Shown one piece after another: positions 8,292-16,973 of a stretch of DNA of 64,000 nucleotides. Position numbers and translations under genes: made by a program. Source of the DNA: Solimonas thermocellulolyticum (lineage in GTDB: Bacteria; Pseudomonadota; Gammaproteobacteria; Nevskiales; Nevskiaceae); NCBI RefSeq assembly GCF_040327995.1, contig NZ_JBEPIJ010000010.1:62001-126000 (forward strand). The letters are read 5' to 3'. Positions within the stretch are counted from its first letter, which is position 1. Every line of letters begins with the position of its first letter. The notes beneath the pieces are model-generated. The model was given only the letters and a program-made list of their open reading frames with translations, was not told where the DNA came from and did not search any database.

Positions 8292-9440
8292 TCAGAAGCT
8301 GAGCTGCGCCCGCGCCGCCACCAGGCTGCCCTCGACGTTCGAATCGACTTCGCCCTGAATGTACTCGAACATGAAGCGCACGTTCGGGTTGACGAACCAG
8401 TTGGCGCCCGCAGAAAGCTGACCGACATCGACGTCCGGATCATTGCCCTTGCGGTCGATACGGTCGTAACGCAGCTTCAACTCCCACGCCCCCAGAGCGC
8501 TGGCCGGCTTCGGCGATTTGAACACGCCCTTTTTCACATCATACGGCTTGACCTCGCCCCCCAGCAGCCACGAAAGCTGGACGTACGCGGCCGAGAGCTC
8601 AGTATCTTCCCCTGCGGGTTGCGCGAGTGTGACAAAGTGGTATTCGCTCTGCAGCGCCAGCGCGCCGACGCGGCCGGCCAGCTCCAGCCCCAGGCTCTGC
8701 TGCTCGTCGGTGGTGCTGCCCAGGCCCTGCGACGGGCCGCGGCGGCCGGCATAGCGCACCGACGCGCCCACGGTCTTGCCATTGGCCGGCTTGTCGAGGC
8801 TGGCGATGCCGCCGACGTGGAACAGCACCTCGTCGCCGAGCACCGGCAAGACGTAGCCGCGGGCGGTCACGCCCATACCGTCGGTGTCGTCGTCGCTGTC
8901 GGCGCCATTGCGCAGGTTGTAGGCGGCAACCCCCCAGCCGTAGTTCGTGCCGGCGGCGTCCGCGAAGACGCCGGTCTGGTACTGGCGGTAGATGCCCGAG
9001 CCGCTCGCGAAGGGGCGCTCCATGAACAGCAGGTCGTTCGAGCTGGTCAGCTCCTCCATGCCGCGATAAGGCTTGGCCTGGCCGAGGCGCAGCTTGACAC
9101 CAGCCAGCTCGGTGCCGATCCACATCTCGCGGAAGCCCGAGCCGTTGTCGCCGTTCTGGCCGGCAAAGTCGTTCTCGAACTTGTATGTCCAGCCGTAGGC
9201 CTCGCCTTCGAGCGTCAGACGCGCGCGGCGGAAGAACACGCCGGTGGGCAGATCGCCGAACTCGTCGTCGTCGATCCAGACGTTGCTGTCGAGATGGATG
9301 CGACCGCCCAGCCGCGCGGAAAAACGGCCGTCGTCGGACGTGACCTTGATGCCGCCGCGCGTTTCCACGGTTTCGGCCCAAGCGGGCGCCGCGACGATGC
9401 CGGCGAGCAGGACGCCGGTTCCCAACAGGAGTTTATTCAT
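8292..9440 (-). CDS. Phosphate-selective porin, OprP/OprO-like
   Basis: Outer-membrane beta-barrel porin of 382 residues. The ATG at 9440 is chosen because it is preceded by GGGAG and begins a clean signal peptide (MNKLLLGTGVLLAGIVAAPAWA). The mature part has the porin O/P signatures: DDGRFSARLGGRIHLD near the N-terminus, RARLTLEGEAYGWTYKFEND, and LRYDRIDRKGND. The C-terminus ends ARAQLSF with the terminal aromatic needed for barrel assembly. OprP and OprO of Pseudomonas are phosphate- and polyphosphate-selective; the location between pstS and pstC supports a phosphate role here. Anion specificity was not checked residue by residue. Confidence 0.88.
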   Translation of the reverse strand: MNKLLLGTGVLLAGIVAAPAWAETVETRGGIKVTSDDGRFSARLGGRIHLDSNVWIDDDEFGDLPTGVFFRRARLTLEGEAYGWTYKFENDFAGQNGDNGSGFREMWIGTELAGVKLRLGQAKPYRGMEELTSSNDLLFMERPFASGSGIYRQYQTGVFADAAGTNYGWGVAAYNLRNGADSDDDTDGMGVTARGYVLPVLGDEVLFHVGGIASLDKPANGKTVGASVRYAGRRGPSQGLGSTTDEQQSLGLELAGRVGALALQSEYHFVTLAQPAGEDTELSAAYVQLSWLLGGEVKPYDVKKGVFKSPKPASALGAWELKLRYDRIDRKGNDPDVDVGQLSAGANWFVNPNVRFMFEYIQGEVDSNVEGSLVAARAQLSF

Positions 9441-9458
9441 GTGCACTCCCAGGTGACG

Positions 9459-9478
9459 CCCGCGCCAGCGGGCGCGGG
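9459..9478 (-). promoter_or_regulatory. Intercistronic hairpin between pstS and the porin gene
   Basis: Perfect 8-bp palindrome CCCGCGCC-AGCG-GGCGCGGG without a T-tract, in the 105-nt gap between pstS and the porin gene. By analogy with hairpins after other abundant binding-protein genes, it probably protects the pstS message or lowers read-through so that PstS exceeds downstream proteins. That function is inferred. Confidence 0.5.
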
Positions 9479-9545
9479 CCTGAACGATGGCAGACTCTGG
9501 ATACGCCAGGGCGACGACCACCGCCGCCCCGGGCCGGATGCGGGA

Positions 9546-10637
9546 TTACTCGAGGCCGAGATCGCGGCGGATGCGGGCGGCGAGCTTTTCAGGCAGCGGG
9601 GTATAGCCGTCCTTCTGCACCACTTCCTGACCCTGGCGCGAGAGCACCATGCGGAAGAACTCGGCTTCCAGCGGCGGCAGCGGCTTGTTCGGCGCCTTGT
9701 TCACATAGACGTAGAGCAGGCGCGACAGCGGATAGTCGCCCGACACCGCGTTCTCGTCGGTGGCTTCGACGAAGGGATCACCGTCCTTGGCCGACAACGG
9801 CAGCGCGCGCACTCCCGAGGTCTTGTAGCCCAGACCGGAATAGCCGATCGCCGCGAGGCTGGTGGAAACCGACTGCACCACCGAGGCCGAGCCCGGCTGT
9901 TCGTTGACGGTGGACTTGAAATCACCCTTGCACAGCGCGTGCTCCTTGAAGTACCCGTAGGTGCCGGACACCGAGTTGCGGCCGTACAACTGGAACGGAC
10001 GGCTGGTCCACTCGCCGGTCAGCCCGAGATCGCCCCAGCGGGTCAGATCCTTGGCGCCGCCGCACTTGCGCGTGGCCGAGAAGATCGCGTCCACCTGCGG
10101 GATCGACAGGCCCTCGATCGGATTGTCCTTGTTCACGTAAATCGCGAGCGCGTCGATGGCGACGCCGACCGCAGTCGGCTTGTAGCCGTATTTTTGCTCG
10201 AAGGCCTGGATTTCCTGGTCCTTCATCGGCCGCGACATCGGCCCGAAGTTGGCGGTGCCCTCGGTCAGCGCCGGCGGCGCCGTGGACGAGCCCGCGCCCT
10301 GGATCTGGATGTTCACGTTGGGATAGAACTTCTGGTACGCCTCGGCCCACAGCGTCATCAGATTGTTCAGCGTGTCCGAGCCGATGCTGGAGAAGTTGCC
10401 CGAGACGCCGGCGACCGGCTGGTACACCGGCAGCGCCGGGTCCACGGTCGTCGAACCCGCCTCGACCGCCCTTTCGGCCGCAGCCGGCTCGGCCGTCGGC
10501 GTCGCCTGCGGCACCGCGGTCGCGGGCGCGGCTGCCGGGCTCGGCGCCGCCGGGAGGGTGGGTTCTTCCTTCTTGCCGCAGGCGCCGAGCGCGAGCATCA
10601 GGGCCAGAACAGCGGGAGCAGCGATCCAACGTTTCAT
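9546..10637 (-). CDS. pstS: Phosphate-binding lipoprotein PstS
   Basis: Periplasmic phosphate receptor of the Pst importer, 363 residues. Lipoprotein signal with lipobox ending at Cys20 (LALMLALGAC), then a Pro/Ala/Thr-rich tether to about residue 75. The PBP-like domain starts at VSGNFSSIGSDTLNNLM, with further phosphate-binding-type segments GAGSSTAPPALTEG and NSVSGTYGYF. Family PstS proteins bind phosphate with such Ser/Thr/Gly loops. The start is preceded by CGAGGA. The tethered, lipidated form differs from soluble E. coli PstS. First gene of the pst operon, directly behind the best Pho box in the window. Confidence 0.95.
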   Translation of the reverse strand: MKRWIAAPAVLALMLALGACGKKEEPTLPAAPSPAAAPATAVPQATPTAEPAAAERAVEAGSTTVDPALPVYQPVAGVSGNFSSIGSDTLNNLMTLWAEAYQKFYPNVNIQIQGAGSSTAPPALTEGTANFGPMSRPMKDQEIQAFEQKYGYKPTAVGVAIDALAIYVNKDNPIEGLSIPQVDAIFSATRKCGGAKDLTRWGDLGLTGEWTSRPFQLYGRNSVSGTYGYFKEHALCKGDFKSTVNEQPGSASVVQSVSTSLAAIGYSGLGYKTSGVRALPLSAKDGDPFVEATDENAVSGDYPLSRLLYVYVNKAPNKPLPPLEAEFFRMVLSRQGQEVVQKDGYTPLPEKLAARIRRDLGLE

Positions 10638-10692
10638 GGGCGTCCTCGATCCGGTGTTGGTGGGCGGCGCAGTCTGGCCGCAAGACGCGCGC

Positions 10693-10726
10693 ACAGTATG
10701 AAACTTTCGTGACAGTTTGATGACAG
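10693..10726 (-). promoter_or_regulatory. Pho box promoter of the pst operon
   Basis: The minus strand reads CTGTCAT-CAAA-CTGTCAC (10,709-10,726), a near-perfect match to the E. coli Pho-box consensus. Exactly 10 bp later is TACTGT (10,693-10,698), the presumed -10. A third, weaker half-site TTCAT lies one further 11-bp step downstream (10,698-10,702). There is no -35 hexamer, as expected for PhoB-activated promoters. The predicted leader to the pstS ATG is about 50 nt. Confidence 0.9.
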
Positions 10727-10753
10727 CGGTCGGCCGGGGTGGCCGCGCCGTGC

Positions 10754-12160
10754 TCAGTCGCGATTCGATGCCGCTGCGGCGACCGCCGGCAGGCGCAGGG
10801 TCCGCTGCGGCGGGAAAACGCAACAGAAGGTGCTGCCGACGCCGACCTCGCTTTCGATCTCCAGACGTGCGTCGAAGGCCTCGAGCGCGTGCTTGACGAT
10901 CGACAGTCCCAGGCCGGTGCCGCCGCTGGCCTGCGAGCGGCCCACATCGACGCGATAGAAGCGCTCGGTCAGGCGCGGAATGTCCTTCTGCGGGATGCCG
11001 ATGCCGGTATCGGCCACCGAGAAGCGCACCCCCTCGGCGCTTTCGTGCCAGCGCACGCGGATCGCCCCGCCCGGCGGGGTGTAGCGCACGGCGTTGCCGA
11101 TCAGGTTGACGAAAATGCTCTGCAATTGCGTTTCGCCGCCGGTCAGCCCCAGGCGCGGGTCGATGTCCAGCTCGAAACGGTGTTGGCCGCGCGAGAGCTG
11201 GCGCGCGTCCTCGACCGCACGCTGGATCAGCGCCGGCGCATCGAGCGGGTCCTGCCGCATCTGCGCACGGGCGGATTCCAGGCGCGCGAGCTTGAGCATG
11301 TCGTTGATCAGGTTCTCCATGCGCACCGCCTGCTGGCGCATCTCGTCGATCGGCGACCGCCATGGCGCGAGCGTGCCATCCCCCTTGGCCTCGGCCTCCA
11401 TCAGATCGAGATAGCCGCGGAGCACCGTCAGCGGCGTGCGCAGTTCGTGCGAGGCATTGGCGACGAAATCGCGCCGGGCGGCGTCCAGCAGCAGCCGTTC
11501 GGAGACATCACGCGCGATCAGCAGGCGCTGATGGTTGCCGTAAGGCACGATGCGCAGCGACAGGGTCTTGGCGGGGTTGATCGGCGACGGCACCTCGACC
11601 TCGCGCGCGTAATCGCCGCCGTCGAAGTACCGGGCGAAGTCGGGATGCCGGATCAGATTCGGCACGCGGATGCCGATGTCTTGCGGCGAGCGCAGACCGA
11701 GCAGGCGCTGTGCAGCGCCATTGAACCAGGCGATCTCGCCACGCTCGCCGAGCACCACCGCGCCATCGGGCAGAGCCGCCGTCGACGCCTGGAACTCGGC
11801 GAGGATCGCCGCGAGCTTCTTCTTTTTCTTGCGGTTCTTGCGCTGCAGATCGACGAGACCGTCGAACACCTCGCCCCACAGGCCACCGGGCTCGGGCAGC
11901 TCGACGCGCTTGGGCGCCTGCAGCCACAGACGCAGGCGGATCACGTGGCGGGTCTGCTGCAACAGCAGCACCAGCAGCACGACGGCGACGCCAACGGCCG
12001 CATGCTCCAGCCAGCCGCCGACCAATGCGCCGAGCAGCAAGGCCAGCGCGAGCCGCAGCAGCTCGCGGCGCCACAGGCGCAGCCGCGTCGCCGCAGGCAC
12101 GACGACGGGCGCCGCGGGGGCGGTCTCGGACCTCGGCCGATCGCCCGCGGCGGCACTCAT
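10754..12160 (-). CDS. phoR: Phosphate-regulon sensor histidine kinase PhoR
   Basis: Inner-membrane sensor kinase that phosphorylates PhoB when Pst/PhoU report low phosphate. With the ATG at 12,160 it has 468 residues. Two close membrane helices lie at about residues 33-69 with almost no periplasmic loop, then a basic run (KNRKKKKK, about 108-115) and a PAS domain (about 118-225). The HisKA domain has the phospho-acceptor motif SHELRTPL (His238). ATP-binding boxes are N (FVNLIGNAVRYTPPGG), G1 (DTGIGIP) and G2 (GGTGLGLSIV). It starts 7 nt after the phoB stop and is cotranscribed with it. A longer upstream reading (to 12,202) overlaps phoB and has no better ribosome site. Confidence 0.94.
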   Translation of the reverse strand: MSAAAGDRPRSETAPAAPVVVPAATRLRLWRRELLRLALALLLGALVGGWLEHAAVGVAVVLLVLLLQQTRHVIRLRLWLQAPKRVELPEPGGLWGEVFDGLVDLQRKNRKKKKKLAAILAEFQASTAALPDGAVVLGERGEIAWFNGAAQRLLGLRSPQDIGIRVPNLIRHPDFARYFDGGDYAREVEVPSPINPAKTLSLRIVPYGNHQRLLIARDVSERLLLDAARRDFVANASHELRTPLTVLRGYLDLMEAEAKGDGTLAPWRSPIDEMRQQAVRMENLINDMLKLARLESARAQMRQDPLDAPALIQRAVEDARQLSRGQHRFELDIDPRLGLTGGETQLQSIFVNLIGNAVRYTPPGGAIRVRWHESAEGVRFSVADTGIGIPQKDIPRLTERFYRVDVGRSQASGGTGLGLSIVKHALEAFDARLEIESEVGVGSTFCCVFPPQRTLRLPAVAAAASNRD

Positions 12161-12167
12161 CCCATCT

Positions 12168-12860
12168 TCAGATTTTCTCGGAGAAGCGATAGCCGGACCC
12201 ACGCACGGTCTGAATCATCGCATCGTAACCGAAAGGCTCCAGCGCCTTGCGCAGACGGCGGATGTGCACGTCGACGGTGCGCTCCTCGACGTAGACGTTC
12301 TGCCCCCAGACGCGGTCGAGCACTTGCTCGCGCGAGTAGACGCGCTCGGGGTGGCTGACGAAAAAGTGCAGCAGGCGGTACTCGGTCGGTCCGAGCTTGA
12401 CCGGCTGGCCCCTGGCGGTGACCCGCTGGCTCGCCGCATCGACCACCAAGCCGTTGATCGCCACGCGCTCCTCCTCACCACCCGGCACCGCGCGGCGCAG
12501 GACGGCGTGGATGCGTGCAATCAGTTCAGGATACGAAAACGGCTTGGAAACGTAGTCGTCGCAGCCCACGTTGAGCCCGCGGATCGCGTCCTCCTCCTCG
12601 GCGCGTGCGGTCACCATGATGATGGGGATGTCCCGGGTCGTGATCTGCGACTTGAGCTCGCGCGTCAGCTCGATGCCGGACACCCCGGGCATCATCCAGT
12701 CCATCAAGATCAGGTCCGGTCGCTGGTCGGCGATGCGCAACCGCGCATCCTGTGCCGACTCGGCCTCGACGACACGGAACTCCGCGCGCGACAGCGCGAA
12801 GCGCAGCAGCTCGCGGATCGGCGCCTCGTCATCCACCACCAGTATCAACTTGCCCTGCAT
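12168..12860 (-). CDS. phoB: Phosphate-regulon response regulator PhoB
   Basis: OmpR-family transcription activator of 230 residues. The receiver domain (1-120) has acidic pair Asp10/Asp11, phosphorylation site Asp54 (ILMDWMMPG), Thr84 and Lys106. The C-terminal winged helix (about 130-229) ends with the recognition-helix pattern RTVDVHIRRLRKALEPFG and the wing GSGYRFS. The ATG at 12,860 is preferred to the in-frame ATG at 12,866 because GGGA sits at the proper distance (8 nt). Its own Pho box (12,889-12,922) predicts positive autoregulation. The five Pho-box promoters in the window are its likely targets. Confidence 0.95.
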   Translation of the reverse strand: MQGKLILVVDDEAPIRELLRFALSRAEFRVVEAESAQDARLRIADQRPDLILMDWMMPGVSGIELTRELKSQITTRDIPIIMVTARAEEEDAIRGLNVGCDDYVSKPFSYPELIARIHAVLRRAVPGGEEERVAINGLVVDAASQRVTARGQPVKLGPTEYRLLHFFVSHPERVYSREQVLDRVWGQNVYVEERTVDVHIRRLRKALEPFGYDAMIQTVRGSGYRFSEKI

Positions 12861-12888
12861 CGGCATGATCCCATTAAAAAACGGACCA

Positions 12889-12922
12889 AGGATATGAACA
12901 ATAGATGACCAATTCGTGACAG
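12889..12922 (-). promoter_or_regulatory. Pho box promoter of phoB-phoR
   Basis: The minus strand reads CTGTCAC-GAAT-TGGTCAT (12,905-12,922), then exactly 10 bp to TATCCT (12,889-12,894). A third half-site TTCAT follows at the next 11-bp step (12,894-12,898), overlapping the -10 by one base. The predicted leader to the phoB ATG is about 22 nt. It supports autoregulation of the two-component system. Confidence 0.83.
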
Positions 12923-13048
12923 GCGCTGCGCCGCTGCCTGCATGGCACTGCGCTATCGCCGTCATCAATCGAAATGCTTTGACCTATCATCCCCCCGCCC
13001 GTAGCATGCGGCGCCCCGCGCATCGCGCTGCCACCGGGAACAACACGC

Positions 13049-14005
13049 ATGAACAGCCAGCACCACCGCCTGATCATTCTCGGCTCCGGCCCCGCCGGTT
13101 ACACCGCCGCGATCTACGCCGCGCGCGCCAATCTGCGTCCGGCGCTGATCACTGGGCTGGAAGTGGGCGGTCAGTTGATGACCACGACCGAGGTCGACAA
13201 CTGGCCCGGCGACGTCGAGGGTCTGCTCGGCCCGGATCTGATGGCGCGCATGCAAAAGCACGCCGAGCGTTTCGACACACGGCTCATCTACGACCACATC
13301 CACACGGTCGATCTGAAGAACCGCCCGTTCACGCTGACCGGGGATCAGGGGCGCTATACCTGCGATGCGCTGATCATCGCCACCGGCGCCAGCGCCAAAT
13401 ACCTGGGCCTCGACAGCGAGCAGGCGTTCCGCGGCAAGGGCGTGTCCGCCTGCGCGACCTGCGACGGCTTTTTCTACAAGAACCAGGACGTCGCCGTGAT
13501 CGGTGGCGGCAATACCGCAGTCGAGGAAGCCTTGTACCTGTCGAACATCGCGCGCAAGGTCACCGTGGTGCACCGCCGCGACCGCTTCAAGGGCGAGAAG
13601 ATCCTGCACGACAAGCTGTTCAAGCGACAGGCCGAGGGCAAGGTCGAGATCGTCTGGGATTCGACGCTCGATGAGGTACTCGGCGACGAGAGCGGCGTCA
13701 CCGGCATGCGCATCCGCCACGTCAAGACCGGCATAACGCGCGAGATCGCCGTCAAGGGCGTGTTCATCGCCATCGGCCACACGCCGAACACCGGCATCTT
13801 CGAGGGTCAGCTCGACATGAACGGCGGCTACATCAAGGTCAAGTCCGGCAGCGACGGCGACGCCACCGCAACCAGCGTGCCCGGCGTGTTTGCAGCCGGC
13901 GACGTCATGGATCACGTCTACCGCCAGGCGATCACCTCGGCCGGTAGCGGCTGCCAAGCGGCGCTCGACGCCGAGCGCTATCTCGACCAACTCGCCGGCA
14001 ACTGA
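13049..14005 (+). CDS. trxB: Thioredoxin-disulfide reductase
   Basis: Cytoplasmic FAD/NADPH enzyme that reduces thioredoxin, 318 residues, normal length. The FAD dinucleotide-binding motif is GSGPAGYTAAIYAARA near the N-terminus. The redox-active pair is Cys135-Ala-Thr-Cys138. The NADPH-binding motif is VIGGGNTAVEEALYLS, and the C-terminal FAD motif is GVFAAGDVMDHVYRQAITSAGSGCQAA-like. It is divergent from phoB, so the 188-nt gap carries promoters for both. In many gammaproteobacteria trxB is near aat and infA; here it is about 44 kb away. The downstream GST-like gene follows after 14 nt. Confidence 0.96.
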   Translation: MNSQHHRLIILGSGPAGYTAAIYAARANLRPALITGLEVGGQLMTTTEVDNWPGDVEGLLGPDLMARMQKHAERFDTRLIYDHIHTVDLKNRPFTLTGDQGRYTCDALIIATGASAKYLGLDSEQAFRGKGVSACATCDGFFYKNQDVAVIGGGNTAVEEALYLSNIARKVTVVHRRDRFKGEKILHDKLFKRQAEGKVEIVWDSTLDEVLGDESGVTGMRIRHVKTGITREIAVKGVFIAIGHTPNTGIFEGQLDMNGGYIKVKSGSDGDATATSVPGVFAAGDVMDHVYRQAITSAGSGCQAALDAERYLDQLAGN

Positions 14006-14019
14006 CCGCCGCAGCCGCC

Positions 14020-14622
14020 ATGCGCCTCTACTGCAGCCTGACCTCGCCGTACTCGCGCAAGGTGCGCGTGGCCTTGATCGAGCAGGGCATCGCGGCCTCG
14101 GTCGAGATGATCATGACCGATCCGTTCGCACCGCCGCCCGAGCTGCTCGCGGCGAATCCGATGTCCAAGATCCCGACCCTGGTGACCGATCGCGGGGAGG
14201 CGCTGCCGGATTCGAACCTGATTCTCGAATACCTGCAGGCACGTCACGGCGGCTTCGCGCCGCTGCCGCGCGGCAGCCGCCGCTGGGCAACGCTGCGCCT
14301 GCAGCGCATCGCCGAGGGCATCATCGATGCCGCGGTGGCCACCGTCTACGAGCGTCGGCGCCCGGAAGGCATCGTCTACATTCCATTCCTGGACCGCCAG
14401 GCGCTGGCCATCCAGCGCGCCATCGCCGTGCTGGAGGCGGAATGCGGCGCCTTGTCGCTCACCGGCGTCGGCGTCCTCGAAATCACTGCCGGCGTCGCGC
14501 TCAGCTACCTGGACTTTCGGCTGCCCTACCTCGAATGGCGCCAGTCGGCGGCATCGCTGGCCGCCTGGCACGCGCAGTTCGCGCAGCGGCCGTCGATGGT
14601 CCAGACCGCGCCACCGACCTGA
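14020..14622 (+). CDS. Glutathione S-transferase family protein
   Basis: A 200-residue cytosolic protein. The N-terminal thioredoxin-fold domain (1-80) has the GST pattern MRLYCSLTSPYSRKVRVAL, the cis-Pro segment MSKIPTLV and the glutathione-site motif LPDSNLILEYL. A helical C-terminal domain follows. It resembles the YibF-type subfamily of short bacterial GSTs; the substrate is unknown. It probably shares a transcript with trxB, which would fit a redox role. Its stop codon (14,620-14,622) abuts the converging stop of the TPR gene at 14,623, the two together forming TGATCA-type symmetry with no spacer. Confidence 0.88.
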   Translation: MRLYCSLTSPYSRKVRVALIEQGIAASVEMIMTDPFAPPPELLAANPMSKIPTLVTDRGEALPDSNLILEYLQARHGGFAPLPRGSRRWATLRLQRIAEGIIDAAVATVYERRRPEGIVYIPFLDRQALAIQRAIAVLEAECGALSLTGVGVLEITAGVALSYLDFRLPYLEWRQSAASLAAWHAQFAQRPSMVQTAPPT

Positions 14623-15888
14623 TCAGACCGACGAGCCGAACGCGGCGATGGCGCGCATGCGCTCCTGTTCGCGGGCGATGAACTGCGCCCACTGCTCGGC
14701 CACGGTGCGCGAGCGTTCGTCCTCGGCGGCTTTGGCGAAGGCCGCCTGCGCCGCCGGTAACTGATTCAGCTCGTACAGCGCCAGACCGAGCACGACGTTG
14801 GCGATGTCCGGGCGACGCAGACCGCCCTTGTCGATCGCGCGGCGCGCGGCCTCGGCGGCCTCGCGCCACTGGCCCTGCTCCATCAACGCCTGCGCCAGGC
14901 GCAGTTCCGACTCGCCGTCGCCGGCGACGTGCGCGGCACGGCGTAGTACCTCGATCGCCGCCTCGTAATCCTTGGCGCGCACATAGGCATCGGCCAGCAG
15001 GTTCAGATGCTGCGCATCGGCCTCGACCAGCTTCTTGTCGATGCCCTCCTGCAACACCTTGGCGGCGCGATACGGCACGTCGTTGCCGAGCAGCAACTGC
15101 GCGAGACCAACGTAGTCCTGGCCGCGCTCGAAATAGCCCTGGTCGTAGGCGGCGAGCATCGCCGCGAGCTGGCGCTTCGGATCGTCGAGCTCGCCGTACA
15201 CGGCGGCGAGCTGCAGCCAGTACTCGCGCTTCGGATAGAGCGCGGCGAGATCCTTGAGCACCACCATCATGTTGCGGTAGTCACCGGATTCGTAATAGAT
15301 CGAGCGCAGCAAGAGCAGCCAGTTCTCCTTGACCCGCTCACCGCTGTTCTTGGCGTTGACGATCGCGCGCTCGATCGGCCGCTTGGCCTTGTCGTACTGC
15401 TTGAGCTGGAAGTAGGCCTGACCGAGCAGCACGTAGGCGTTCGCACTCGGCGCCTCGGTGTTCTGGAACCATTGTTCGAGCACCGCGGCCGCCTTTGCCC
15501 ACTGCTCGGTCGCCATGTACATCTGCGCGATCGCATACTGCGTGCCGGCGCGCAGGCTGTCAGGCACGCCCTGTTGCTGCAGCACCTGCTCGTAGGCCGC
15601 GATCGCCTTGGCGTTGTCGCCCCGCTCATAGTGGCAGAACGCGAGCAGGTAGTAGGCCTGGGCCTTTTCGTAACCGTTCGCATGGCGATCGTCGGCAATG
15701 CGCGTGAGGATCGCGATCGCCTCGGCGTGCTCGTCCCGCTCGGCGAGCTCGCGCGCCTTGCTGAGCTGCTTGAACGTCGCCTCGCGCATCGCGACCGTGC
15801 GTTCCCCGCGTGCCGCTGATTCTTCCGCCAGTAGCGCCGGCGAGAACAGGCCAAGCAGGACACCCAGCATCAGGATCGTCTTGCGCAT
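14623..15888 (-). CDS. Periplasmic TPR protein of the TonB2-type operon
   Basis: A 421-residue exported protein. Signal peptide MRKTILMLGVLLGLFSPALLA is followed by serial tetratricopeptide repeats through most of the chain (for example KAQAYYLLAFCHYERGDNAKAIAAYEQVLQQQG, split here only for illustration). TPR proteins are scaffolds. A TPR gene at this position follows tonB in the Vibrio-type TonB2 clusters, where it is linked to TonB complex function. The ATG at 15,888 follows GGAGAAG inside the end of tonB, 2 nt after that stop. It is the last cistron of the operon headed by DUF3450. The exact partner is unknown. Confidence 0.83.
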   Translation of the reverse strand: MRKTILMLGVLLGLFSPALLAEESAARGERTVAMREATFKQLSKARELAERDEHAEAIAILTRIADDRHANGYEKAQAYYLLAFCHYERGDNAKAIAAYEQVLQQQGVPDSLRAGTQYAIAQMYMATEQWAKAAAVLEQWFQNTEAPSANAYVLLGQAYFQLKQYDKAKRPIERAIVNAKNSGERVKENWLLLLRSIYYESGDYRNMMVVLKDLAALYPKREYWLQLAAVYGELDDPKRQLAAMLAAYDQGYFERGQDYVGLAQLLLGNDVPYRAAKVLQEGIDKKLVEADAQHLNLLADAYVRAKDYEAAIEVLRRAAHVAGDGESELRLAQALMEQGQWREAAEAARRAIDKGGLRRPDIANVVLGLALYELNQLPAAQAAFAKAAEDERSRTVAEQWAQFIAREQERMRAIAAFGSSV

Positions 15889-15890
15889 GA

Positions 15891-16514
15891 CTACTTCTCC
15901 ATCTCGAAACGGATCAGGTTCCGTACGCCGCTGACCGCGACCGGCCTGCCGTCGATGACGCGCGGTTTGTAGCGGAACTTGAGCGCAGCCTCGACCGCCG
16001 CTTCCTCGAAGATGCCGGGTGGATCGGCCTCGACCGCGCGCGCGTCCACGACCGCGCCGGTCTCGGTGACGGTGAACTCGACCAGCACCCAACCCTCGAT
16101 CCTTCGCGCGAGCGCCCGCTGCGGATACACCGGCGCGACCTTGACGATCGGCAGGTAGTCGCCGTCCGCGGCGCCGGCACTGCCCATGCCGGCGGAGACC
16201 TCGACCTCGACATCGGCGCTGACCGCGCCGATCGCGAAATCCTGTTTGATCGCCTGTGCGCTGAGCTGCTGCTGCGGCACTTCGGGCTGCGGCGGCGGGC
16301 GGTCCGGCGGCGGCGGGCGGTCGGGCCTGCGCTCCTTGCGCTCCACATCCTCGTCCTTTTTGACGCGCACGAAGTCGATGACCCGCCCCTGGACTTGCTC
16401 GGTGAACGCCGACTTGCCGGTGGCGATCAGCACCGTCATCACGAAGAAGATCGCGAACGTGACCAGCGCCGCAACCGGCGCCGCGACCGGATAACGCCTG
16501 ATCAGCGCCGTCAT
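15891..16514 (-). CDS. tonB: TonB energy transducer, TonB2-like short form
   Basis: A 207-residue inner-membrane protein that carries proton-motive energy to outer-membrane receptors. One membrane anchor lies at about residues 11-31. A short periplasmic linker with RPPPPDRPPPQPEVPQQQ follows, much shorter than in classical TonB. The C-terminal TonB domain (about 120-205) includes IVKVAPVYPQRALARRIEGW and GVRNLIRFEM. The short Pro region and ExbB-ExbD-TonB order match the TonB2 class of Vibrio. It starts 31 nt after exbD. The PhoB-type promoter far upstream (19,753-19,796) makes phosphate-regulated expression likely. Confidence 0.92.
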   Translation of the reverse strand: MTALIRRYPVAAPVAALVTFAIFFVMTVLIATGKSAFTEQVQGRVIDFVRVKKDEDVERKERRPDRPPPPDRPPPQPEVPQQQLSAQAIKQDFAIGAVSADVEVEVSAGMGSAGAADGDYLPIVKVAPVYPQRALARRIEGWVLVEFTVTETGAVVDARAVEADPPGIFEEAAVEAALKFRYKPRVIDGRPVAVSGVRNLIRFEMEK

Positions 16515-16545
16515 GATCCACTCCGAAGCGGGCCGTCGATCCGGC

Positions 16546-16950
16546 TCACTGCGACTCCGCGGCGATCGAGATCTCGTAGACGCCGGCCGCGCGCGCAGCG
16601 TCCATCACCGCGACCAGCCGCTTGGTCTGCGCTTCCTGGTCGGCCTGGATCACCACCGTGCCCTGCGGGTTCTCGGCATGCAGGCGTTCGATGTTCGCGC
16701 GCAGCGCATCGACCTCGACACGGCGGCGGTTGATCCAGATCTCACCATTGCGGTCGATGGCGATCAGGATGTTGGCGCGCTCCTGCTTGGTCGCGGTGTC
16801 GGCCTCGGGCCGATTGACCTCGATGCCGGACTCCTTGACGAAGGTCGCCGTCACGATGAAGAAGATCAGCATGATGAAGACCACGTCGAGCATCGGTGTG
16901 AGGTCGATGTTCGACTCCTCTTCCTCTGCCTTGGGGAAGATCTGGCGCAT
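16546..16950 (-). CDS. exbD: Biopolymer transport protein ExbD
   Basis: Proton-channel subunit of the TonB motor, 134 residues. The N-terminal cytoplasmic patch (MRQIFPKAEEEESNI) precedes one membrane helix holding the essential Asp22 in LTPMLDVVFIMLIFF. The periplasmic domain (about 45-134) ends in VYEISIAAESQ. The length is normal for ExbD. The ATG at 16,950 is used; a longer open frame upstream to 17,433 overlaps exbB and has no family similarity. It starts 23 nt after exbB. Confidence 0.94.
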   Translation of the reverse strand: MRQIFPKAEEEESNIDLTPMLDVVFIMLIFFIVTATFVKESGIEVNRPEADTATKQERANILIAIDRNGEIWINRRRVEVDALRANIERLHAENPQGTVVIQADQEAQTKRLVAVMDAARAAGVYEISIAAESQ

Positions 16951-16973
16951 GGCGTGGTGACTGGGCGATTGCG

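Noticed and set aside
8619..10712. Plus-strand open frame of 697 codons opposite the porin and pstS genes
   Set aside because: Antisense to two clear genes on the other strand; Arg/Ala/Val-rich, no domain, crosses their intergenic gap and the hairpin.
10638..11363. Extended frame fused in front of pstS
   Set aside because: It runs through the Pho box and the phoR coding sequence in another frame; the lipoprotein signal starts at 10,637.
11820..11850. Lys-rich codon run in phoR as a programmed frameshift site
   Set aside because: The codons are mixed AAG/AAA with no downstream alternative frame that makes sense; a basic juxtamembrane helix explains it.
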